A stretch of 64,000 bases of DNA from Sycobia sp. Sy_11 (taxonomy: Eukaryota; Arthropoda; Insecta; Hymenoptera; Epichrysomallidae), in the NCBI GenBank assembly GCA_018907035.1, contig JACCIC010000170.1, forward strand, positions 555,001 to 619,000, written 5' to 3'. Shown in pieces: positions 26,710 to 41,048 of the stretch; the first letter of the stretch is position 1, and the number at the start of each line of letters is the position of its first letter. The translations under genes and the position numbers were made by a program. The notes beneath the pieces are model-generated. The model was not told the origin of the DNA. It made no database searches and was given only the letters and a program-made list of their open reading frames with translations.

Positions 26710-29700
26710 TCCTTTCAAATCTTAATGATACGAAATACTGAGAATTTGAGGACTCCGTGGACCAATAATAATGGAAGGAATAATAAGTATTAATCTCACT
26801 GTATTAATGAAATTAGTATTTGTAAGTTGACATATATAGGAATAATTTATTAGGTCTCTTGTTTCTACATCTAGTTTATGCTACTACAAGAGAAAGCTAT
26901 TATTGAACTAAGTGGGATAAAAGTGTATGACATGGTCAGTGTATTAAAATTCTGATTACATGTGACTTAAATGATGGTTTCAATATTGTTCATTAGCTTA
27001 GCTGTAGCTCGACGTCTCTATTTCATGACTCGCAGGTAACTTTCCCTGTACGAGAAGATGATCTTTACCACTGACCCAGCCTATCGATCGAAACATGTGT
27101 ATTATGATTCAATTCTAAATATTCAAATAAAAATAGAAAAAGAGAATTGACAGACGATGGACGATGTTACAAACATAATTATTTAGTATACTAAGTTTAA
27201 TTGCGTAGAAATTCAATATAATTAAAATATAAAATTGTTAGAATAGAATATAAAGATTACACGGAAAGATATTGTGAACAAAGTCATAAATGTAAAGATA
27301 AGCGAAGTGACCGAAATGTCTGACGCTATGAAAAACGTGATCGCCAAAGGAGAAAAAAGATATTAATTTATTTATAATGTAAAACGGTATCAGAGTTCGG
27401 GGGAAATTAATTTATTGTTTTAAGTAAATTTATTTAACCTTTTGTAAAATAAAATTTTAAAGTATTAATGTATTAAATAGTTTAATATTATCTAAAAAAG
27501 ATCAAGTCATGCACCCCCAGATTTTATAGAATAGCGACTTAGTGAATAGGTTCGTCAATAGCTTAGAAGGCATTACGTTCTCGAATACGTTCGAAGCCGT
27601 GATTTTCTAGTAATTTGAAAATTCTCAATTTTCAGATACGTGCACTGTTGTAACAATGACCGTGAGACTGCGTTGATAACTTATAGTGTTTGGAGGTCGT
27701 GTTTTTGGCGCGCGTGTTATAAAATCTTATCTTTCTTAAAATTCGACGCTTGGTAAGGGACGGCGTTGTATAAACGATCGCTCGCCCAATAAGCGGCACA
27801 TTTTAACTCTGATCCTTTCTAAGGCACGATCTTGTGTATTTCGATGTATTAATAAATAAACGTATTAAAAGATTAAATCCCAGTTTTTGCTTTGTTCCTT
27901 GTCAGACGAGCCACATTTTTTAGTAAATAGTATTTGGTAAATCATATAGAAAAAAGGAATATCCTCTTTCCTGGTATATAGTCACGATAGAAAGGGTGTA
28001 ATAGTACATACTATTTTTATACTACTACTACTCACATACTAATTATATACTTCAATAAAAAAATTATTCTCTAAATTAAATATTTGATGCAAATAAGCAA
28101 ACAGTAAATGCAACAAAAAACCAAGAATTTGCGATAGTTTGATTTGTTTTTTTAATATAAACTCGGCTTTGAGCTTAATTAAATAATAGCTGTACTCCGA
28201 ATAATATAAAAAACGTTTTTGTTTTTTTTTGCTATCTGTCATTTTTAATTTAATATTGATAATTATAATACATAGGATTTATGAAAAATAAATTTAAAAA
28301 TGACAATAAAGATACTTCATTATATATTTAAAAATCAGTTTTATGTGATTGGAATGTCTTTTATTTTTTATAGAAATCGGTGCTATTATAAACAGTAATG
28401 ATTAATAAAATAACTGGCTGTTTTCTGGATAATATACTCGTATGATCATATAGTTCATTTTATATGAATATTCTGTTCCAAAGAGGAAGCCCTAATTATT
28501 TGAAAGCATCGTGTCCCCAACATTTCCTTTAGATTTTTCATTACAGTACAGTATTAGTATAAGAAAAAGTTTAAAACGTCGATCACGAATAAAGAAAATT
28601 TTCTTCCAGGAAAAATAATTGTATCGTTATTCAGCGCAATATCGGTCGGATTGAAAATCCAAGACGCAAGCACATTCGACCGTACCGCGAACGAAATATA
28701 TTTTCCCATAAAGTTCCGCTCGAGAGGGCGCGCGAGCAGAACAAATACAATCCGGCGCGTTCGGACAGCGCAGGCAGCCCGCAATGCTCTTCCCATCCTC
28801 CTCTCCGGATTCTCGCCTGTTGTTGTCTTTCTCCGAGAAAAGTCATATCGAGCGTTCTTCCTACCCTCCAATTCTAGGGAGTTGCGAACGTGCGACTGTG
28901 CGATCTCGTCAATTCCATGCTTAATCACATAACATTAACCGAAATGTAGAATGAAAAAATTCCTGAAATTCATTCGAATGAAGTAATATATTACCCGCTG
29001 ACTTAAAATATTTATTAGTTCTAAACTAGTATTTTTAATTTTCAATTAATGAAGAAAAATAAAATATTAATTATTAAATTATTTTGCCGAAGTTAAGAAA
29101 ATAAAAGAAATGAACATAAAATAAGTAATATGAACACCAACGAAAATTTTACAATGTTACAATCAGTTAACATTCTATTAGTGCATGTTATGAAGGTCGA
29201 ATTTAGTAGTTTAATATTGCGTTACATTTTTTGCTTTTTAATTAATATTTTTCATTCCGGAAAAGATATTTCTATATCTTTCAATAATCTTCAATATTTA
29301 CTAAAATTTTTCGTACAATAGATGAATATATCATCTATTATATGCTATGCTACGCTTATTGGCAAGAGTCTGTAGTTTTTCGTAGTAATATAACTACGGT
29401 TACGAATTTATAATTACTTATATATATATCCTCACGGTAAGTATATGCAGTGATGTTTTTAAGTAAAGCCGTGTAGTAAAATATTAATCTATTTTTGAGC
29501 ATCGCCATTAAATGATTTCAAATAAAATATTGATTATAAATAAAGATAAAAAACATTCTAATTTTGGTTTAAATTGAATTTCATTAATGAAAAAGCTTTA
29601 TGCGATGTATAATCCAATATATTTATCATTAGATATATTTTCGTTACTGCTGTAAGTGATGGCCGTCTGAAAAAGTCTTAAATTGAGCTAAAATTATTTT

Positions 29701-30136
29701 AGAAAACGACATTGCTTGTGTATGCCTATGTATGAATGTAAAATTTTACTAAAAAAACTCTGTTAATTTAGAATTTTATTCATTAGGTTAATTAAATTAA
29801 AATATAAATGAATTAAATTGATTTATTTTGAAGCTTCATATTTATAATAAGAAGTGTGAGAAGCTTTTTCCAAGGACTTCAGAAACGCAGTCCACACTTA
29901 TTGTGCGATAAAACATATTAACTAGTTTTATAAATTTTAATTCCATGCTTATCTACAGTACTTATTTCTTGATTAATGCTAGATATATCACACTTAGTTA
30001 TTTAGTATAAAGATATTAGATAAGGTATAGTTTCTGCTTCAGAAATTGTGATATGACAGAACATTGGCACTCTTACTCCATATACATTTTGTTCCGTTAC
30101 TTATATAAAATTCTGATACTGTTAAAAACAATATAA
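26710..30136. other. AT-rich DNA, no gene seen
   Basis: A GC-richer patch at 28650-28900 has overlapping frames on both strands without domains. A stretch at about 27645-27915, with a TATAAAA and a later AATAAA, is a very weak candidate for a solo LTR. Confidence 0.45.
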
Positions 30137-30222
30137 AATACGTATCTTATCTTTAATGTATATTCCATTACGGTAAAGGAAGGTCGGCCGTTTTATATTA
30201 AACATATGTAGAATTGTAGCAC
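30137..30222 (+). promoter_or_regulatory. Shared upstream module, RNase T2-like copy 1
   Basis: About 265-350 nt before the start codon. Positions 30137-30157 are identical to 40727-40747 before copy 2. A GGTCGGCC...TTATATTAAACATAT block (about 30181-30211) resembles blocks before copies 5 and 6. Confidence 0.35.
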
Positions 30223-30486
30223 AAAAACTATTATTAATTTGGTTCATTAATTGCTACGAAAAACATCACATAATTTTACATAATTTACTTAACCATAGAT
30301 TTTATGTTTTTACGGTTAAATAAAAAATTTTCATTTCGTTAATGTTTTCATAAATAACGAGCTCGGAAATTTATCTTTGCAAGTCCTGTTGATCTCATTT
30401 TTCAATAAACAACAGGATTATAACATTTAAGAGATTAACATTGAAGATTCATAGAAATTTGCAGTTTGTTGACCTACCTTTACAAA

Positions 30487-32191
30487 ATGTTAAAATATAT
30501 CTCAGTTTTCTCTGTTATATCCGTTTGTCTTTCAATGCCAAGGTAAGATATAATATTTTATTACTATGAATGGTGCATTCAAATACACATTCACCTATAT
30601 GATGTCATTCATAATTGTAATAAAACAATACGTATTTATGATTATACCAGAACTGATCAAAACAATAATAAGGTGTAAGTGTATAAATTCCATTCTATAA
30701 TAGGATAATCGTAAGAAAGAAATACATTACCTTATCATTATTAATAGCGAGAAGAATTTGAATTTGTAAAATTTTTAACTATCGATTTTTCAATTTTTAA
30801 TAGATGTTATTTACTCGAAATTTGCTTATTCTTTTTTTTTAATACTAATTACATATAGATTAAAAATATAGGGAATAAATTAATGTAAGAAACAGTGTTA
30901 GGAAAATTTTCGATTCATTTTTTAATAAATTCCTGTGTCCCATTCATATATGTTTATATCAAAATCTTGCAAAGTTTTTATACATGCTGTGATAGTCACT
31001 ATTCGTTACTGCTTATAGAAAGAGTTTTTCTTTCTCGGCGCCAGCTTCAGCATTTTTCTCATTCACAATGCTTCAAAATTATTGAATTCAGAAAAATCTT
31101 CATCATATTATAAGCATAAATTTTTTACTGCGATAACTTCTTGAAATTTTATTGAAGTATAATATAATAATATTTAAAAATATCAGCTGCCACGTATTCT
31201 TAAGTTGAAACAAAAACTAATTTTAAAATATATTAAAGCACTAAACTTGTGCATTTCTTCAACTTTATTTCAAATTTATTTCAAAATCGACAATCTTCGT
31301 ATCATCTTAAAAATATAAAAAATATAATAAGTGTGATATACAAATGTTGATATTTTCTTCTTAATTATATGATAAATACTTCACAAGCAAATGATATTTG
31401 ATAACTTAAAGAATAATTATTTTGAAGCGCCCTTGATTATACCGAACTGATATTCATTCAACGATCACCTGTAAGTTCATTTTATGTTCTTCGAAATGAT
31501 TTACAAAATGAAGGCCGAACCCCTGAAGAGTCCAATGAATATTTGCAAGAACATTCGGTGGGATTGATAATGACGAATGCATCAAGATGGATTATACATG
31601 GACTTGATGCTTATAACGAGCATGGCCACTGGTTGATAAGTTGCACAGATTTGTTCGGGCACTCCCTTGAATATCGGAATATGATACCCGATCAGAATTT
31701 CAGAGAAGAGCTGAAATCGTACTGGCCTTGCACATATGCAGGCGTAACAACCTCCCAAAATTGGGCAGCGGCTTACGATTACAGTGGGTCATGTATTTAT
31801 TCCAATCCAACGGCATACTTCCAGAATGCTATGCAACTATTGAATAGATACAACATGGGAGATATTCTTCATAGTTCTGGGATTGTACTCGGCAGCAGTC
31901 ATTCAAAGGAGTACATTATTCATGCAATTACTCAGCATTTTGGATTCCGTCCATTTTTAAAATGTCATCCAGCTCAGGTATAATTTAACAAGAATAATTC
32001 ATTCGTAAACACATCTATACGAATTTTTAATTTTATTTCATACCTTATTTTAGAATTCTCATATACAATACATATTAGAAATTCACATTTGCTTCAATAG
32101 AGGATATGCCTTAAGACACTGCCATTATAATTTCAATGACGTCTGTGAGGACAATAAAGATATTGTCTATCCTGACTGGCCAAGAAATTAG
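30487..32191 (+). CDS. Secreted RNase T2-like pseudoenzyme, copy 1
   Basis: Three exons: 30487-30542, 31428-31977 and 32054-32191, all with GT-AG borders, giving 247 residues. Exon 1 encodes a hydrophobic signal peptide of about 18 residues. Exon 2 carries the RNase T2 landmarks: a CAS1-like WIIHGLD with His76, then LKSYWP, then the stretch aligned to CAS2 (NWAAAYDYSGSC), then YFQNAMQL and GIVLG. Exon 3 supplies the C-terminal LEIHICF...C pattern typical of the family. Aligned to the usual CAS2 (HEWxKHGTC), the His, Glu, Lys and His are Ala, Ala, Tyr and Ser; only the Gly and last Cys remain. Active T2 enzymes cleave single-stranded RNA with these residues, so catalysis is unlikely. Seven cysteines are predicted in the mature chain. 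An AATAAA lies at 32281. This is the first copy of a six-copy array on the same strand. Confidence 0.85.
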
Positions 32192-32390
32192 TAATCAGCT
32201 TTTCAATCTATGTCACTAATGTTCATATTTAAAGAAGATAGCATTTCATGAATCGTACTATGTTTTTGAGTAATCAATTTAATAAATATATTTTTTAAGA
32301 AATTTCTTAGATTCTTTAATTCCTAGATTACTTAATTCCTAATAATGGGTTATTTTGTATTTTAAGTCATGAAAAAAAATCTATATATAT

Positions 32391-32893
32391 GATTTCTACG
32401 GGGAAAATTATACCTTCAAGTTCGGGCGCTAGAAAAATATTTTCAAAAGTCTCTAGACAACGTTGACAGAAAGTATCATGTTCGAACGACAGAATCTGTC
32501 TCGGCACGACTATTATAGAGAGTTTCATGTTGGTCAGGTAGAATACGATATTCAGGTATCCCGGGATGACTTCTACTAGGAGTTTGGTGTTCGAATGATA
32601 GAATACCAAAGTCTCCGTAGAAGTCGTTCCACCATACCTCTTGGTCACCATCTTCTATCATCCGAACATGCAATTCCCCGTCCCGAGGCACATGAGCGGG
32701 TAGAAGATATCCCCAGAAAGCTATACATCGTTTTCTACCGGCTAAACACAAGTAGAAGTCGTTTGGAAACAACTGGATATGACATTCTATCATTCAAGCA
32801 CAAAGCTTCCAGTAGAAATCGTCCTGAGGCACCGGAATATCGTATTCTACCGCCCGTATACGAAAATACATTATTTCCCCGTAGAAGCCGTAT
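32391..32893. repeat. Foldback element with ~60 bp sub-repeats
   Basis: A 13-bp perfect terminal inverted repeat (TTCTACGGGGAAA at 32394-32406, its complement at 32874-32886) bounds about 500 bp. Inside, a unit containing TAGAAGTCGT, GAGGCAC, GAATATCGTATTCTA and TTCGAACA recurs at about 60 bp spacing. Units near 32503 and 32564 are inverted; those near 32618, 32753, 32813 and 32882 are direct. The two halves could fold on each other. GC content is higher than the flanks. No open frame here looks like a protein. Confidence 0.65.
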
Positions 32894-35800
32894 TTAAAAT
32901 ATGTATATATGTAATATACATAGTTCGCGGTTGTTCGTGGTTCAAACTGAAGAAAAATATAGCCTATGTCAATTCGAAAGGTAAAAGAACGTGTAAAAAG
33001 AAAAACATAATTTTTTCTTACAAATTATGTTCAGTATGATTTGATATACAAGCATTCCATAAGACAAGACGAGGAGAGAGTGAGAGAGATGATTGTTCCC
33101 ACATACGAATAAGTAAAATATAAAAAAAGCAAAAGATACCCACAAGGCATGGGAATTGTCAAATTAACCTGAAGAACAAAAAGGCTAATACTGACTAAAT
33201 CACACCTTGTTGAGAATACTAGTTCCAAAGTTGGATATGATGATTCAAACGAACTGGTCAAGTATTAATTCTTTAAGCTGACTACTTTGAATTGATATTC
33301 GACATGATTTAAGACGCCACCTACTGACGGCTGATGAAACTGACTGTTAATACCGTTAACTTAATTTACTAATGAAAGTAAAATGATTTTCTACAAATAA
33401 CATAGCCTATGCCCTTTCGAACATCATATATAAAATATATTTTGAATTTCAGAGCAATCGATTCAGTAGTTTTTTTGTCTAACGTTGACAGACAAAAATA
33501 CGCTTTGTCTTTATAAATTAGTATTAGTATGATAATATATATGATATTGTATATACATATATACACGTTAAGTTTTAAACAGTAGAAAAATCAATGATCA
33601 AAATACAAATTGTTGTAATTTGTATCAAAATACAATTGGTTGTCTTCAATAATCGCATCAAATAGCATGCATGTACGGCAATCTTTATCTTTAAAACTGT
33701 GCAATAGTTATCTGTTAATGTACTTTTTCTCTGATCAAGAATTTTGCTGTTTCTTACAACCTTTCACCACTATCTTAATAATTGACTAATCATATTTGCA
33801 TTTATTTAACTCTCAATAAATTCGACCGTAGAATCTTGCACAGCCAGATGCTCAACTCATACCAAATAAAACTTTCTGTCCGAGACGAACGAGAAAAAAA
33901 AAATACAAAACTCGTCCATCTTCGAAACAGCCAATCTTGAAGCTCCTGTTTGAGCGCTCCTGGACGTAAAAATTCAAAGACGCGCCCGCGCTCAAATTTA
34001 ATTAGGCGTCGTTCTGTCTGCGCGATAAAATCGGTCAACGGTCATTACCCGTCAGTTTGATTGCGGTGTGATTAAACATTTTGCGCTTCGCGGACTTAAT
34101 CCGATTAGGAGCGCGCGCGCACACGTACACAACGTGGCGCGGCACAGCCTGTAGTCTCCGTATATAGTGGCTTCGTGTGTAATTGGATCGGCGCCTTGAG
34201 GGCGGGTTTGCAGGCTACACTCCCGGAGAACTATCGACCGGATGTCGTCCAACGCCTCATTGAGTAGTGATGACGGTTTATTGCTCGCTAGTGACGTATT
34301 TTACGTTGTTGAGGAAATTGTTTGGTTTATGCAGTTGCTTGGGCTCGATCATTTCCAGTTGATCTCGGGCCAATTAAGGGATAATGCTAATTGCTATTGG
34401 TCCACCGAGGAACTAAGTTTGAAACAGGAATGAACTGCTTAGATATACTCCGATGCGATTAGGAACAATATTTTTCTTTTTCAATTCTTTGTAAGTTCAA
34501 TTATATTCATAAAAGATATAAAGATAGAGAACAAAATTAGATAAATTATAAAGAATTTTGTTAATAATAGAAATAAAATTAAGTTAATTCAATAGAATAT
34601 TTTTTGAAGAGTAACAGTGCCACAATTGCAGAAATAATAATCGATTGATAACCGCTAGCATTAATGGTTGACATTAGTAGATAAAAAATTTAGAATATAC
34701 TAGAATACACTATTTACGCTAATAAAAATGACTTAAACTCCGATAACCGGGATTGAACTGTATAATAAACATGCTATATTTAGATATTTTATTCAAATAA
34801 TACCAAAGAAGCTGTGACATTAGCCTAACACATTAATCTAGAATGATCTATGATTGTGAGCTTAGAAAACGTTTCTCAATAGTTAACCATTATCGGCTAA
34901 GTTAATATGATATTATAACGTTAATATGATTACAATAATCGTTTAAAAGTATTTATTATATATTAAAAATTGTGCTTATGTCGACTATTTTGAATGAAAT
35001 TAATAAATATTTGTATCGGTCTTACAGTCTATATATAATATATTATACTTAAATAATGACAGTCATACTGTATTTTAGTATAATAAAAATATTTATTAAA
35101 ATAAATATTAAATTACAGAATCCTTTTCTCATTCAATTGACGATATCTCTGTATATTTATTTTCAAGTTTTCCTTATCGTCATGGGATTGACGCTTCGTT
35201 CCAACTCATAGGTCACGCAGTTCATATATCTATTATTGTTAGACGATGTACCTGTGGTAATATCATTAATATTATCTAACTACGATAAGGAGAAATTTTC
35301 TCTCTATATCTAATCTTACATTTGATTTTCAATAGACGAGAACAAGAAACTAAACGATGATCCTTTCATGAAGAACACTAATAAATTCCAAACAAAATAA
35401 ATTCCATTTCTATAATTACGGAACAGAAACCAATTATTCGATATTTTATTAGTTGCTATAAGTACTTCAATTCCATGTCTTCCTATGTTATAAGGAATGG
35501 CAACTAGAGTTTACCAACTGATGACTGACGAATGTGAATAGTTAGGTCAATTAGAGTTTTCTGGAAGCTTCCTAACAGTAAGGACTACAGTAGCAGTTTA
35601 CTTTAATTATTTAATCGATAGAGATTACTTTTTTAGTAATAAATTTTATTAAGTATAGTAGAAACACTGCTATTACAAGGATGAGCCTCTTTCACGGTGG
35701 CAAGTTCAAAATTCGGAGTTGAGCCTAATCTTTGACTTACATAATTCAGCATAATTTAACATATGTGTCAGAATATTTAAAAATCCGATAAGTAACGAAT

Positions 35801-38800
35801 TTTTCATTCACGTTACCCCAGAGTATCATTTAAATATGAGTTCTGCTGATAGTAATAATATTTTCAAATATTAATTTTTCTGTAAGCATAAGGGAATAAG
35901 CAAAAGGATAATAATACAAAAATTGCTTCGTAAATGCTCTTAGCAATGTAACGTTTATGTTACTCATATCATTTACGCTAGATTTTTATAGTAAATGCAA
36001 ATTTAATAGAATATGCATCTTTAAATTTAATTTCAAGATTCAACCGACCGTACAACCTAATAACTTCGAATTTATGTATATGTTGTCAAGCGAATAATAT
36101 ACAAAGCTCATCTGTAAGCAATGTTTGCAGAGCAGGTTTAGAATTTATTTTTCACAGTATAATATATGATTGCAATTAATAACTTCATATTGACATTTCT
36201 GTTTCTGTTCGTCTGAAACATGTTTCATGAAATATGTTTCTTTTTTGTATATGTTCTTTGGTGTATGTTCTTTTTTGAAATATGTTTCTGAATCAAGTTT
36301 ATTCTGAATACAATACGTGCTGTACGTAATCATGGGACTAGCTACTTCTATTATTAGCTCTTTTGATTCATTAGAAATATCTAATACTGTATTTTAATTC
36401 TAATGCACTCATTGATTTCTCTTTAAATCTAATAAGCTAAAAGAGATTGTTAAATTATAATGTGCTATTAAGTAACAAAGACTAGATTTTTTATTTACAA
36501 AAGTTTACTATAAAAATCATACAGAAATGCGCGTTCTTGAAAAGAATAAAAAGCAAGTATATTTATTTTTTTTAACTATATTAACAAGGAAATGTTATGA
36601 AATACGACAACGGAGTTAGGTTGAAGGTTATATTGAACGCAATCGCTCTGATTACCTCAAAAATGAGTAAAAGTACATTTGTAAAATGTTAGGGCTTAAA
36701 ACTCTCCAATTTTCGAGGTATTGTATTTCGCTACTTTCTTCAAATGATATGAATTTGCTTTAGTTAAAATAAATTTGTTATGAGATCAACTACTTTGCGC
36801 ATTCCATTGGAAGGAAGAACAAAATTTCAATCAAAAACGTTTTAATACACCAAAATTTAGTTGAACTTCAATTGAAAATAAAAAGAAGCTACGCAATTGT
36901 GAACATAGGCACTAGGAATTTGTTGATTTAAGTGATTTTTTTATTTAAATTTGGTACTAAAAGAAAGGTTTTTTATTAATACAATTCATCGGACTATACA
37001 GTACATCAAATTTTCTTACTAATTTTAAGTCAAACATTACCAGAATTGTAGAATGGTACAATATGAGGTCTTAAAACTTTATTTTGGTTCTAATCAAAGT
37101 TACTTAACTTAATTTGGCCCAAATTCATCATGCAAATCTGATAATTTCTTCTTGTAAGTAGTCTGCGATTGGATTAGGCCAAACAGTAGTACTGATCATA
37201 TTTCAAGCGGATTACGTTTTTAAATCATATTAATAATATATATTAATATAAGATTTCGCGATTTTTACGCCACTTCCCAATAAAACCGGGCATTATTGCC
37301 CCTTTTCTGTCTAATTAATATTCATGTGTACCAGTTAACAAATTCAGTATTGTTCATTTACTACGGTACGCATTCGCAAGTTTAATTTTAAACTCCGTTT
37401 AAACTACCGCCGAGTTAAAATTGAATTTTTTAACGCAAGAGTTGCTGTGCAGTATTCCTTTTGCGGAATATCAAACAATTAAAGCTGATTAAAAGCCCGG
37501 GCGTCCATTTTTGCGCTAACGAACGTTGACGCAGCCAAAATCAATTGTTAAATGAAATAACGTTATTCAGCTAAAATTTGATTAATGTATGCCGTTAAAA
37601 GTGCGAACGCCCAATTCGGCCCTGTTGTCGATGAAAATAGATATCGTTCGGTCGCTTTCTAATTTTTGGCAATCATTTTGACGAGTAATCGGAGAATTTG
37701 CGGATAATTATTTTGGGTTTAAGAAGAAAAAGAGAGGTCGTATTCACCGATTCTTAATATGGCCATGAAACTTTAAAAAAAATATTATTTACAAATTTGT
37801 ATAAATTTTATAGATCATTTATTCCGCAGATTAAAAATCTACCAGTTGTAATTTTTTAAAAAAGAAAATCACTATGGGAAGCAGGGGGCCTGGTCACGGA
37901 CCTAACGCAGTTTATTTGCATTCGAGTCTGTTTTGCGCATGTTTACGCGTGATTTGTATGTATGGCGGCTGCTCTATACGACTCTCAAAATTAAATTCTT
38001 CTATTCCCCTCCCCCTATTTCCCTTCGCTGTATAATGAAACGCGTGATTGAGGAAGAAGGACAGAAGTTTCGTGGTAGAGAAAGAGACAAAGAGAGGAAT
38101 AGAAAGGGAGATAGAGAAAGAGAATGGGAGACAGAGGACAGAGAAAGAGACAGCGAAAGAGAGGTGCAGAAGGAAAAAAAAGTTTTTTGATTGCTTTACG
38201 AGTACATGCAGGCAACCGTTCGAAGATATCAACCACAATTTTGAGGGACGAAATTAATATGAAATTGAATTTTAAAAAACCGACAATTTTGGCTCTTGAT
38301 TCTCATTATAGAGAAGGATCGACGGAACTGAATTGTGTGTGTTTAGAGTTTTCTCACAAGAAGAGAGGGGAGCATTGACAAATAAAATTATCGCCATCAT
38401 AGCAGTGAAAATCATCATAGTGAAATATTTGTTTAGACTTTTTGGTAATTTCTTCGAAATGTTCAGCAGCCTCTTAACAACCTAAACTTGTGCAAATTTC
38501 CAACCTCGACAGAGTAGTAATTATAATACTTAGAAGAACTCTAATGGGGAAAATTCAACTCTAAAGTAAAAAATAAATATTGAAAAAAATGTATGAAAGC
38601 AAAAATTAATGAGAAGAGAAAAAGGAATATAAAAAGAAAATGAAAAGAAAAGAATATAGACGTGGTAATGTAAATAACTTATTTCTTCGTGCTGCAGATT
38701 TCTACCAGTATATAAGATTACTTTGGATTTTCTGGCTATTACAATTAGGCCCCTCATGTGTTTGCCCCCTTCCTTCTTCCCGTCCTTGGACTTACAGGAT

Positions 38801-40726
38801 TTACTACTTTGAAAGGAATAAAAAATAATTTTATTATAAACAAATATTTATTTTGTATAAAAACTTCAACCATGGTCTAACTATCGAAGCAGCTGTCAGT
38901 TTCAAGAAAAGAAATTTTGTAGAACTTATTCAAGAGAATTTATTTCTTCATTCTACCTTCAATATAAATATCAAAAATATTGTAAAAAAAAATTGAAGTA
39001 ACAGGTAGAAAAATAAATAGTATATATTAAAATGAAAATTGTCTACTTATAATAAGACTTGATGTATCAATTTTATTATATTTGTATAAAAGAACTATAA
39101 TGATACTAAGAAAACAAATAAGCATGACAAATTTTATTGAAAAAGTAAAATTTTTATTTGTCATTATATACGATGAGAAATTAATCTTTATAAGAGTAGA
39201 TTCCTTCATCAGATACTCTAGCTTTGAAAAATTCTAACTATATTTACGTACGAATTTACGCTGTCACTGTTTTAAAATTTACAATTCATTGTATGTTTTC
39301 ATATTACTATGCGCTCAGAAAATACAAATATGTAGTACACAAACTTAATATACAACATTCTGAAACATAGACACATTTCTTTCAATACCATGTTTCGTTA
39401 CTGATATAGACTTGAGAACTTCGATTAAATCATTCATTCGTTTGATTATAAAAATCTGTATTTCTTATTAATTACACTAAGACAATAGGTAAAATAAAAT
39501 TAGTTATAATTAATATGTTAAATCTGAGTTTTTAAAAATTAATTCATAAGCATTATTCCTTGACAGTTGAAGTGTTTATAAAGAAAAAAATCCACGTTTT
39601 TTCCTCTAAACCAAAATTATGTCTTAGGAAACCTGAAGTACTTGGAATCACACCTAACCAGTAAATTGCGACAAAGTACAAAAAGTTCATAATTAATTAT
39701 TCTCAGAAGGCTAGAATTACTGTTCGGACTCGCCAATCTCCTTAGTCATATTTATTATCTCATGCCTTCCTCGTCTGTTTTTTTCTAGCTTTATTCCTCC
39801 ATCTATTCACCGCATAATAAAACCGCAGAGTAAATTTTCGGGCGTGAAAAGAATGCAGCGAATGCCTTTCGCCTCTTTATAGAACTGCAAGTTGGAGGGG
39901 AGGCAACATCGAAGCATCATCCGGGCCGAGACAAGTGATTTCACACTCGGTGGCGCGTGACGTGCGCGCGCACGTTACTGCCGCTCTCGAAATGGTTCAA
40001 AAAACAAATTTTTTTTAAGACAATCTTGGTCTCACTACCCTTTTCACCCCTTCCACTCTCTCGGTAGGAGGTTTCTCGGGGATGATTTTTCTCTGAAGAT
40101 TATCGAGCTCTCCGAGGTCACGTTTTTGTTAACAGCTGTTACCACATCCTGACGTTTTTGCTCTTTTTTTGCTGATCGTCAACTTTGCGTGCCTAGCTGG
40201 TGGAAAGGGTATCTGTAATGACGGTTCAGATGGATAGATCTATTTTTGATACAACTCATTATAAATTTTTTTTTTATACAATTATAACAAGATTCTAAAA
40301 GTTTGGTAGACATAATTATATGCTGTTCAAATGATGAATCAGTTGTAGAATGTATTATATATAAATATAGTTGACTTTATTAAGATATATAAATTAAAAA
40401 ATAAAATACAATTTATTTTAAAAAAATAGATAACAAATTGTAATTAATAATAATTCTTTGCAGAAAAAATAAATATCATTTCCTTTTTTGAATAATATTT
40501 GAATAAAGCAAAAGAGGCACACAGGTTTCGTTTGATTATCGATTAATAATTTCTCAACACTTAATATAATAATAAAATAACTTAAACCTTAAATAGTTAC
40601 ACAACACGTTTCAAATTATTGCTTAATAAATGATTCTAATGAATAACTATTAAGAAATTATCATACGTGGCTAGGTTTTATTAATTAAAAAAAAATTCTT
40701 TGTTCCTTTAAAAAGAGCATGGATTC
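32894..40726. other. No gene seen between RNase T2-like copies 1 and 2
   Basis: Mostly AT-rich. GC-richer patches at 33800-34440, 37260-37740 and 39830-40200 contain no recognisable exon. An A/G-rich stretch at 38050-38200 gives repeat-driven Glu/Arg frames. The dispersed repeat at 34961-35071 lies here. Confidence 0.45.
34961..35071 (+). repeat. Dispersed ~115 bp repeat, copy 2
   Basis: Same order of blocks as at 26165-26283, with scattered substitutions. The terminal palindrome has decayed by one base (GACAGTCATACTGTA). Confidence 0.6.
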
Positions 40727-40852
40727 AATACGTATCTTATCTTTAATATATTTATAATTCTATTAACAAAACATCGACCAGTTTACAATAAATATATGTT
40801 CAACTGTACCAAATATATATTATAAGTTAAATTCTTTATCTGATACAGAAAA
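40727..40852 (+). promoter_or_regulatory. Shared upstream module, RNase T2-like copy 2
   Basis: Holds the 21-nt identity with copy 1 (40727-40747), an ATCGACC...AATAAATATAT block, and TTATCTGATACAGAAAA (40836-40852), which recurs before copies 3 and 5. Confidence 0.35.
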
Positions 40853-41048
40853 TAACATATCATTTTTCATAATTTGTTTTATATTTTATATTTTATATTT
40901 CTAAGAATGATTTTTTAAAACCTTATATAGTTTATTTTTTATTAAAATTCTTCATTTTAATAAAACTGAAAGTTCGTAGCTAGTGTTATGCTTTAATACC
41001 AGATTGTCACGTAAAATTCATACATCGTCCGAGAATAATTTTTAAAAA

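Noticed and set aside
32391..32893. CRISPR array
   Set aside because: Eukaryotic context; units are degenerate, occur in both orientations and have no unique spacers of constant length.
32367..32897. Overlapping open frames on both strands of the foldback element
   Set aside because: They follow the 60-bp sub-repeats; no domain and no preferred strand.
34242..34433. Open frame starting MSSNASLSSDDG in a GC-richer patch
   Set aside because: Short, no domain, no splice or start context that I can defend.
38040..38200. Glu/Arg-rich open frames
   Set aside because: An A/G-rich low-complexity stretch explains them; both strands are open.
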